DNA of 38,592 nucleotides. It comes from Nitrospira sp. GTDB taxonomy: Bacteria; Nitrospirota; Nitrospiria; Nitrospirales; Nitrospiraceae. The notes under the pieces are model-generated. The model made no database searches. It was not told the origin of the DNA and was given only the letters and a program-made list of their open reading frames with translations. Where the stretch lies: contig SWDO01000001.1 in the NCBI GenBank assembly GCA_005116895.1, positions 206,196 to 244,787 of the forward strand. Direction: 5' to 3'. The translations under genes and the position numbers were made by a program. Position 1 is the first letter of the stretch. Each line of letters opens with the position of its first letter. Of this stretch, positions 32,713-38,592 are shown one piece after another.

Positions 32713-33069
32713 TTAGAAAACGGTTTCACCGAGTGTGTCAGCGTCTAAGCGTTTGAGCATGGCCTTCCGTTCATTGGGACAGCTGGCGCTGGTCAGCTTG
32801 TCGACCTCCGCTTTCACCTGAGCCATTTTCTTACGATTAAATTCATTGTCGGTAAAGGCCTTCACTAAAGCCTCTTGCCATTTGGTTTGCGCATCAAGTG
32901 GGTCTCCTGGACGCACGGTCGACTCCACCGACTTCAGAATATGGCAGAGTGTTGTACCCATGGCCGGAGCCCCCTCAGCTCGCCCCTGATCGACAGCGAC
33001 ACCCTGGATCAAGGCACAGAGCGCAGTGGCCCATAGAAGCCGTGTGACCCGCTGCAACCTGTCACGCAT
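32713..33069 (-). CDS. Small secreted protein, 118 aa
   Basis: ATG 33069 follows AAAAGGGCCACG. The upstream part of the frame (to 33300) overlaps bfr antisense-free sequence poorly and is noise. A signal peptide (RVTRLLWATALCALIQGVAV) precedes a helical mature domain with two Cys (TTLCHILKSVE and SASCPNERKAM) that may form a disulfide. I do not recognise the family. The gene is 58 bp behind bfr on the same strand and may share its transcript. Confidence 0.65.
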   Translation of the reverse strand: MRDRLQRVTRLLWATALCALIQGVAVDQGRAEGAPAMGTTLCHILKSVESTVRPGDPLDAQTKWQEALVKAFTDNEFNRKKMAQVKAEVDKLTSASCPNERKAMLKRLDADTLGETVF

Positions 33070-33127
33070 CGTGGCCCTTTTCGCGAAGTGTTCGTACAGG
33101 ATGTTCCTTGGGGTTTCGCAATTCCCC

Positions 33128-33604
33128 TCAGGATTCTTTTTTGATCTGCTCGGCCAGGTAATTCTCCAGGCCAACTTGTTTGATGGTTCCCAGCTGGGTT
33201 TCGATCCAGTCAATGTGCCCATCGACGTCCTTCGCCATATCTTCCAGCATGTGCCGAGTCGTAAAATCCGTGACCTTCGTGCAATGAACAATGCCCTCAT
33301 TCAGCAAGGTCAGCATCTCGTGCTCCGCTTTCAGATCCAACGTGAACTGTTCCGGTACGGTCTCCCCTACCTGAACGGCGTTCATTCGCTGCACATTGGG
33401 CACACCTTCCAAATAGAGAATATGGCCGATCAGTTCGTCGGCATCCTTCATCTCATCGATGCTCCGCTCCCGTACTTTATGCTGGAGCCGGGCATACCCC
33501 CAGTTCTCACACATCTTGGCATGGACAAAATACTGGTTGATGGCAGTCAAATCAGCCGTCAGGATCTTGTTAAGAATGTTGATTACCCCTTCTTTCGCTT
33601 TCAT
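33128..33604 (-). CDS. bfr: Bacterioferritin with degenerate ferroxidase site
   Basis: I use ATG 33604 (158 aa) behind GGAAGGAGG; numbering then aligns residue by residue with E. coli Bfr. The heme ligand Met52 (SIDEMKDAD) is kept. Of the di-iron ligands, Glu51, Glu94 and His130 are kept, but Glu18 is Asp, His54 is Asp and Glu127 is Val. Such subunits occur as the heme-binding, ferroxidase-poor partner in two-subunit bacterioferritins, as in Magnetospirillum or Neisseria types. The partner would have to be elsewhere. It stores iron or supplies electrons for iron release in the cytoplasm. The E. coli comparison is from memory. Confidence 0.9.
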   Translation of the reverse strand: MKAKEGVINILNKILTADLTAINQYFVHAKMCENWGYARLQHKVRERSIDEMKDADELIGHILYLEGVPNVQRMNAVQVGETVPEQFTLDLKAEHEMLTLLNEGIVHCTKVTDFTTRHMLEDMAKDVDGHIDWIETQLGTIKQVGLENYLAEQIKKES

Positions 33605-33878
33605 CTTTGGCCTCCTTCCGAATAAGTCATCGCCGATCGTCTCATTATCATCACGTATCACGCTCGTCGTCAACTCGATAAATAGATGTATTCTGATTTC
33701 ATCTCTCAAATTCGGTGAAATGGATTCTCAATATTGTTCGAGCCAGATCCTTGCGCGGAGTGATAGACCATCGAGGCCGATCGAGGCGCATGGTTCGAGC
33801 ACTTGAAACAACAGTCTGCGAGATGGTAAATTCTTGGAGATATAGTCTGCCTAGACAATTCATTCAGCGGATGACGTC

Positions 33879-34466
33879 ATGATTAAGCGTGTGACTCAAA
33901 TAACCCTCCCCCTTCTGGCCTTCGTCCTCGTAGCCGTAATCGGCCCTACTGCCGCCGTCGCACATGGGAATGTGTCGATGGAAGAAGACATTTGCGTGCG
34001 AAAAATCGGTGGAAATATGGTGCATTTCAGTGCCTACCAGCCTCAGATTGAGCCGAAGGCTCAATACTGCACAGAGATCCCAGATGTGGGGGATACGTTC
34101 CTTGTCGTGGACCTTGTCGACCCGAGCCTGCGCACTATGCCGGTAGGGGTCAAGATCATTCAAGGAGTCAATGAAAACGAGCAGGACGAGGCGAAGACCG
34201 TGGCCTATTGGAAGCCGGTTTCTCACCCTGATGGGATCGTGAGGGGTGAAGCCACGCTGGAAAAGGGGCTCTACAAATTGATCATCACAGCTGAAGGGCT
34301 CAGCCCTTCCACCTACCTGTTGCGAGTGCAGCAGGCGGACTATTCAAAGCTTGGACGCGCAGCTCTTGGACCATTGGCATTGCTGCTGGTACTCGGGGTT
34401 GTCGGATATGAGCTCTCGAAATCGGGTCGAGTGCGGGGATGGCTTGCATCACGTCGTCGCTCATGA
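33879..34466 (+). CDS. Secreted, membrane-anchored protein, tandem paralog 1
   Basis: The 195-residue protein has a signal peptide ending at about residue 28 (TAAVA), so the mature chain would begin HGNVSMEEDICV. A soluble domain follows with two conserved Cys (in EEDICV and AQYCTEIP), the motif MVHFSAYQP and VGDTFLVVDLVDPSLRTMPVGVKII. A C-terminal transmembrane helix (about 160-180) and basic tail anchor it. It shares this plan with the next two genes (194 aa each). I do not know the family. Position before copC and copD points to copper or redox work in the periplasm. The ribosome binding site is weak. Confidence 0.75.
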   Translation: MIKRVTQITLPLLAFVLVAVIGPTAAVAHGNVSMEEDICVRKIGGNMVHFSAYQPQIEPKAQYCTEIPDVGDTFLVVDLVDPSLRTMPVGVKIIQGVNENEQDEAKTVAYWKPVSHPDGIVRGEATLEKGLYKLIITAEGLSPSTYLLRVQQADYSKLGRAALGPLALLLVLGVVGYELSKSGRVRGWLASRRRS

Positions 34467-34532
34467 GCAACCGGACGACGCAGGTCAGTATCTGAGCATT
34501 CTCTTCACCATTGTAAAAAAGAGGACACGTTC

Positions 34533-35117
34533 ATGAAGTCTTTCGTATTGCTGAAACTGACAGTTGGATGTGCAGTAGTTGTTCTGAGTGCTCTCTTGTC
34601 CTCGCAGGTCCATGCTCACGGTGGGCTCTCTATGGCCGAGGACATGTGCAAGCTCACGATCGGCCCCTACACGATGCACTTCAGTGGGTATCAGCCTGAA
34701 AACACTCAACAAAAACAATTCTGTGAGGATATCCCAGCGGTCGGCCAAACAATTGTCGTGCTGGATTACATCGAGCAAGAGCTTCGCACCCTCCCTGCCG
34801 AAGTTCGGATCATCAAAGACACCGGCACAGAAGAGAATCTTGAGGCCAACACCGTGTTTAACCTTCCGGCCAAAGTGTATCCCAATGGCTCGATCGACTT
34901 TGCCTATACCTTTGACAAGCCAGGAAAATTTGTCGGTATCGTTACCGTGGGCGACAAGAAAGAGCATATTTCCAAGTTTCCATTTTCGGTGGGAGAACCG
35001 AAGTTCTATACCAAGTTCTTGAATATCTACATGTTTCCTGTGGCTGCGGTGCTTATTGTCCTAGGGATTGTGTTTTTCATGAGAGACCGCAAGCCGTCGC
35101 AACCCGTAGCGTCCTAA
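34533..35117 (+). CDS. Secreted, membrane-anchored protein, tandem paralog 2
   Basis: This 194-residue paralog has a signal peptide ending VHA, with a mature start HGGLSMAEDMC. The domain has the same Cys pair (EDMCKL and KQFCEDIP), the motif YTMHFSGYQP and VGQTIVVLDYIEQELRTLPAEVRIIKDTG. It closes with one transmembrane helix (MFPVAAVLIVLGIVFFM) and a short basic tail. It resembles paralog 3 (VLDYVEQELRSIPVEVRIIKDTGSEDNLEA) more than paralog 1, so those two probably arose by the later duplication. AGAGGA lies upstream of ATG 34533. Confidence 0.75.
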   Translation: MKSFVLLKLTVGCAVVVLSALLSSQVHAHGGLSMAEDMCKLTIGPYTMHFSGYQPENTQQKQFCEDIPAVGQTIVVLDYIEQELRTLPAEVRIIKDTGTEENLEANTVFNLPAKVYPNGSIDFAYTFDKPGKFVGIVTVGDKKEHISKFPFSVGEPKFYTKFLNIYMFPVAAVLIVLGIVFFMRDRKPSQPVAS

Positions 35118-35179
35118 TGCTTGAGACCATAGCGGAACCGTTTTGAATGCTGAGGATTAGAGAAAAACGAGGGTTGAAT

Positions 35180-35764
35180 ATGTCCGGTCATCTTCTTATC
35201 CGTGCTTGGGTGTTCTGTGTAATCATTTTGGTCGTCGCGCCTTTTCCCGCGATGGCCCAACATGGGCATGAATTGGCAGCAGATACATGCGTCCTCCACG
35301 CTGGACCCTATAAGATGCTTTTTGCAAGCTACCTACCTGACATGTACTACGATCGGAAATTCTGCCAGGAGCTTCCGGCGGTGGGGAACACCGTTTTGGT
35401 GCTCGATTATGTCGAACAGGAGCTCCGCTCTATCCCGGTAGAAGTGAGGATCATTAAAGATACTGGCTCGGAGGATAATCTCGAAGCGATAACAATCGCA
35501 CACCTCCCCTCCAAGGTCTACTCCACTGGATCAATCGACGTGAAATACAACTTCGATACACCTGGGAAGTTCGTCGGATTGGTTTCCATAGGTCAAAGTC
35601 GCGAACATCTCGCACGATTTTCTTTTTCGGTCGGTGAACAAGGCATCATCTCTCATCTCTCGCACTACATGATGGTTATCGTGCCGGTTTTCGTAGGCAT
35701 TGTCGTTGCCGTATTCTTCGCCTTCCGAGATCCTCGCAAGCCATCACGGGTCCGGGTATCGTAG
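35180..35764 (+). CDS. Secreted, membrane-anchored protein, tandem paralog 3
   Basis: I use ATG 35180 (194 aa) behind GAGGG; the frame reaches back to 35147. The signal peptide ends AMA, giving a mature start QHGHELAADTC, so the His is at position 2 rather than 1 if cleavage is exact. The Cys pair (ADTCVL and RKFCQELP) is kept, but the HF of MHFS is LF (YKMLFASYLP). One C-terminal helix (VPVFVGIVVAVFFAF) follows. It lies 83 bp before copC and is probably in the same transcript. Confidence 0.75.
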   Translation: MSGHLLIRAWVFCVIILVVAPFPAMAQHGHELAADTCVLHAGPYKMLFASYLPDMYYDRKFCQELPAVGNTVLVLDYVEQELRSIPVEVRIIKDTGSEDNLEAITIAHLPSKVYSTGSIDVKYNFDTPGKFVGLVSIGQSREHLARFSFSVGEQGIISHLSHYMMVIVPVFVGIVVAVFFAFRDPRKPSRVRVS

Positions 35765-35846
35765 GAAGCGACTGCTCAAGGGAACGCCAAACTAGACCGC
35801 CCGATGCATCACGCGTAGGTATAGCAATCTGGCGTAGGGAGAACTC

Positions 35847-36248
35847 ATGGTCGGCCCAGCAGGCATGAATATGTTCACGCGCTTCATCTTAATCATCATG
35901 CTCATCTTGGCAGCACCCGTAACCTCAGCGTTGGCGCATTCCATGTTAGTCAAGGCTGAGCCTCCACGCCGAGCCGTGCTTACCAAGTCGCCGACACAAG
36001 TGCGATTGTGGTTCAACGAGAAAATTGAAGGAGACTACGCCTCGCTCGTGGTCCTCGATGCCCAAAAACAGCCAATCACCGATGCCAAGCCCACACTCGC
36101 ACCGGATGACCAGAAATCGATCGTGTTGCCCATTCCCGAGCTGGCTCCAGGTAAGTACTCCATCAAGTTCCGCGTCCTCTCGGTCGACGGCCATGTGGTT
36201 GAGTCTACCTTCGACTTCACCGTAAAGGGCGACACTCAAAGGAAATGA
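35847..36248 (+). CDS. copC: CopC-type periplasmic copper-binding protein
   Basis: The 133-residue protein has a signal peptide ending SALA, so the mature chain begins HSMLVKAEPPRRAVLTKSP. That N-terminal His (His31 of the precursor) is the first ligand of the CopC Cu(II) site. The other ligands are in SVDGHVVEST (Asp and His). The fold is an Ig-like beta-sandwich (LWFNEKIEGDYASLVVLD). It should bind Cu(II) tightly in the periplasm and deliver it to or protect CopD. AGGGAG precedes ATG 35847. Its stop overlaps the copD start (ATGA), so translation is coupled. Confidence 0.93.
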   Translation: MVGPAGMNMFTRFILIIMLILAAPVTSALAHSMLVKAEPPRRAVLTKSPTQVRLWFNEKIEGDYASLVVLDAQKQPITDAKPTLAPDDQKSIVLPIPELAPGKYSIKFRVLSVDGHVVESTFDFTVKGDTQRK

Positions 36249-38260
36249 TCGAGGCCGTCGGTACGCTGCTTCGCTGTCTGCACCTCGCGTCCAACATGAT
36301 GCTGATCGGGGGTTGCGTTTTTCTAGCAATCGCCGAGCCGAAGAGCCTCGAATCAGGGCATGCGTGGCTGGCTCGTCTAAAAAAGACTTTTCCTTGGTTG
36401 GCCACCCTCCTACTGATCGGCCTAGTCGGTCTTTTGGCTACGACGACCGCGCAGGCTACCGGATCCCCTGAGAATGCCTGGAACCCGCAAGCCTGGTTGG
36501 ACTTTATCCAGAAGACTCATATCGGATTTATCTGGACCCTGCGCGCTGCGAGTGCGCTTGCTGTCCTGGTGATCGTTCTGTACATACAGGTTGCTCCTGC
36601 TGCGCAATGGCGCTACATCCTAGGTGCATCAGCGGCGGCACTGCCACTGGCCCTCGGTTCTCTTGCTAGCCATTCGGCGGCCGAAGAGCAAGCCGTCTTG
36701 GCCACCGCGATCTATGCCCTCCATCTTATCGTAGCGAGCGTTTGGTTCGGCGGTCTCCCGGGCGTAATTCTTGTTGCCTCCACCATCGCGACCGGATCAG
36801 CTGACGAAAGATCCTATATCGGTGACGTGCTAACTCGCTTCTCGAAATTGGCCCTCGTCACAATGATTGTTGTTGTCATATCAGGCATCGTCGTGGCCAA
36901 TCGCATGTTCGAGACCAATTACGCCGGACTGGTCGCGACAGCCTATGGCTGGCTGCTCATCACAAAGCTCACGTTACTTGCCGTCATTCTTTCCATCGCC
37001 TCGCGAGCAAAGTCTCTTTGGATACCATCGATTCGGCAACGCTCCGAGCAAGCCGCAACAAGTGGGCAAAAACTTCGGACATGGGTGACAGTTGAGTTTG
37101 GCCTCGCCATTCTCCTGGTCATCGTCGCGACCTTACTGGCCAACGCAGTCCCGGCTAAGCATGAGGTCATCGATAACTGGCCCTACCCATTCCGCTTCTC
37201 GATCGACGCAACATGGGACGACTGGCTTGTAAGGGCCATTGTGCTAACCGGCCTTGTACTCTTGATCATAGCTGGAACGACCATCGTGCTCAGTCGCAAA
37301 AAACAGTGGGCAACCTCGTGGCGCATCGCCATTCCAACCCTGCTGGGGATCCTCGGACTTGGTGCGACATTCTATCCCATCGCGGTACAATCCTACCCGG
37401 AGACGTATCGGAAGACCCCGGTTCCGTTCGATGCCATCTCGATTGCCAATGGCATCGAGCTATTCACGGGGAATTGCATTCCCTGCCATGGCCCACAGGC
37501 TAAAGGGAACGGGGTATTGGCTAAGACGCTGCCGAAACAACCCGTCGACCTGTTGACGGAGCCTCATACCGCCATGCACACGGCAGGTGACTTCTTCCAT
37601 TGGCTGACCTACGGACGATTCAACGGTGTCATGCCGGCCTTCGGTGAGAAATTTTCAGAAGAAGAGCGCTGGGATCTCCTGAACTTTCTCCATGCCAATT
37701 CCCGCGGGTATCAATCCCGAATCATCACGCCCCGTATTCTGCCTGAGCAGCCGTTTATGGCCACCCCGAACTTTTCGTATACGGCGCACGATGGTTCAAG
37801 CGGCACCTTGAAAGACTTCCGAGGAACACAAAACCTACTGCTCGTGTTATTCTCCTGGCCGGAGTCGCGTGTTCGGCTTGATCAACTTCGTACGGCTTCG
37901 ACCGCGATTACCACAACCGGCACGGCTATCCTGGCAGTCCCAATGACCGACCTTCCTCCGGATGAGCTGACCTCACTCGCACAGGGAATGCCGTTCCCCG
38001 TCATCACTCAAGGCGGACGGGAGATCTCCCGCAGCTATGCGCTGTTCCGCCGAACACTCTCCATTCCTGACTTGTTCGGCGAGGGCACTCGCCAGAGTCA
38101 CATGGAGTTTCTCTTCGACCGATTCGGATACCTACGAGCTCGATGGATTCCTCATGGAGATGGACCAAGCTGGACAGACATGAGCCTTTTGACACAACAA
38201 ATCACACAGCTCAATCAAGAGCGAGAGATCTTGCCTCCCCCCGGTGATCACGTCCATTGA
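36245..38260 (+). CDS. copD: CopD-cytochrome c-thioredoxin-fold fusion, 671 aa
   Basis: Residues 1-390 form a CopD-like inner membrane domain with about nine helices and the expected His residues (CLHLASNMMLIGG, SHSAAEEQ, LHLIVASVWFGGLPG). Residues about 395-490 are a cytochrome c domain with CIPCH at 411-415 and the axial Met in GVMPAFGEKF (Met463). Residues about 500-660 are a thioredoxin/Sco/AhpC-like fold (FSYTAHDGSSGTLKDFRGTQNLLLVLFSWPES, then FLFDRFGYLRARW), but the position of the CxxC is WPES, so the catalytic Cys are absent. It should link copper transport to electron transfer. The thioredoxin-like end is probably a structural or copper-binding domain rather than an oxidoreductase. 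Confidence 0.9.
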   Translation: MIEAVGTLLRCLHLASNMMLIGGCVFLAIAEPKSLESGHAWLARLKKTFPWLATLLLIGLVGLLATTTAQATGSPENAWNPQAWLDFIQKTHIGFIWTLRAASALAVLVIVLYIQVAPAAQWRYILGASAAALPLALGSLASHSAAEEQAVLATAIYALHLIVASVWFGGLPGVILVASTIATGSADERSYIGDVLTRFSKLALVTMIVVVISGIVVANRMFETNYAGLVATAYGWLLITKLTLLAVILSIASRAKSLWIPSIRQRSEQAATSGQKLRTWVTVEFGLAILLVIVATLLANAVPAKHEVIDNWPYPFRFSIDATWDDWLVRAIVLTGLVLLIIAGTTIVLSRKKQWATSWRIAIPTLLGILGLGATFYPIAVQSYPETYRKTPVPFDAISIANGIELFTGNCIPCHGPQAKGNGVLAKTLPKQPVDLLTEPHTAMHTAGDFFHWLTYGRFNGVMPAFGEKFSEEERWDLLNFLHANSRGYQSRIITPRILPEQPFMATPNFSYTAHDGSSGTLKDFRGTQNLLLVLFSWPESRVRLDQLRTASTAITTTGTAILAVPMTDLPPDELTSLAQGMPFPVITQGGREISRSYALFRRTLSIPDLFGEGTRQSHMEFLFDRFGYLRARWIPHGDGPSWTDMSLLTQQITQLNQEREILPPPGDHVH

Positions 38261-38592
38261 ATCAGGCTCTAAATCAGGCCTAACCCACGGTAGTTAATCG
38301 AGAGAGTTTCATTCGGACAAAAACGCACATTGCATGGCCCGCCGAGAGGAACAGACCTCCTGGCACAGCCCTGCTGAGCTTGACTTCAACCATCCGCAAG
38401 AGTATACGTGGGGTCGCACGAACCACGCTTGCCATATAGGCTTTATACGAGTGTTTTGCGAGCCTAACCCATAATATTTCCCTTGACTCATCTCAGATTT
38501 TTGTCGGATACTTGCTCACATTTTAACCGGTCCTTCCATGTGGGCAAATGAGACGTAGTTGTGGGGGGGGAAGGATCTTTCACTGAAACGTG
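38261..38592. other. 332-bp unannotated tail
   Basis: No gene, clear promoter or terminator is seen; the one open frame (minus strand) lacks a ribosome binding site and motifs. AATCAGGC occurs twice just behind copD, and the end is T- and G-run-rich. Confidence 0.4.

Noticed and set aside
33637..33657. Fur-like half-site (ATTATCAT) upstream of bfr
   Set aside because: Only one half matches and it does not fit the motif shared by the two better boxes, so it was not listed as an operator.

Overview
The window looks like a chromosomal segment of a Nitrospira-type bacterium (phylum Nitrospirota). This is inferred from gene content, not from a phylogenetic marker. The support is a GC content in the upper fifties by eye, multiheme/copper/flavin redox genes, a DUF2934 protein, and a chain of small secreted and lipoprotein genes. 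No rRNA, tRNA, CRISPR array, transposase or phage gene was recognised.

Layout. (1) 1-7330 holds ordinary accessory genes: a lipoprotein, CreA, a zinc-ribbon/GIDE membrane protein paired with LemA, the decayed C-terminal part of a BNR/sialidase-like protein directly behind lemA, a MoaD/ThiS-like protein, an AHSA1/SRPBCC protein, a DUF1579 protein, a DUF2934 protein and a secreted FKBP. Two fold-back inverted repeats (4262-4376 and 5975-6066) lie between these genes. (2) 7387-15137, all on the minus strand, is a conflict/immunity-type island. In transcription order it reads: SLATT (DUF4231) membrane protein; a 658-residue protein with a TIR/deoxyribosyltransferase-like domain, a TPR/TRAFs-binding (DUF4071) region and a SLOG-like end; a small AT-richer TIR-like protein; a caspase-family protease; and a 1057-residue protein joining a Ser-hydrolase, a macro/M17N-like middle and a CHAT protease. 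A shared dyad element stands upstream of both the SLATT gene and the caspase gene. This is the best candidate for an undescribed system. (3) 15594-18456 holds an O-methyltransferase, an M32 carboxypeptidase and a SocA/Panacea-like protein.

(4) 18613-29470 is an iron block: Fur; a ferric ABC importer (binding protein, permease, ATPase); ExbB-ExbD-TonB; and ApbE (FAD:protein FMN transferase). Divergent from ApbE are a zinc-finger microprotein, a porin, a lipoprotein, an FMN-binding protein with the flavinylation motif, and a four-helix membrane protein. Two nearly identical Fur-box-like sites precede the importer and the ApbE/porin divergent region, so the whole block is probably iron-regulated. 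(5) 29519-32522 holds a strong terminator, an HD-GYP protein, three consecutive hairpins, a di-heme peroxidase-like lipoprotein and a small zinc-ribbon protein. (6) 32567-33604 holds an inverted-repeat element, a small secreted protein and a bacterioferritin that keeps the heme Met but has lost several ferroxidase ligands. (7) 33879-38260 is a copper/redox operon: three tandem paralogous secreted, membrane-anchored proteins whose mature ends begin near His-Gly, then CopC, then a large CopD-cytochrome c-thioredoxin-fold fusion.

Regions 4 to 7 together suggest an envelope specialised in iron uptake and storage, flavin-based extracytoplasmic electron transfer and copper handling, as expected for an aerobic chemolithotroph. 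Functions rest on motif reading alone; no search was run.
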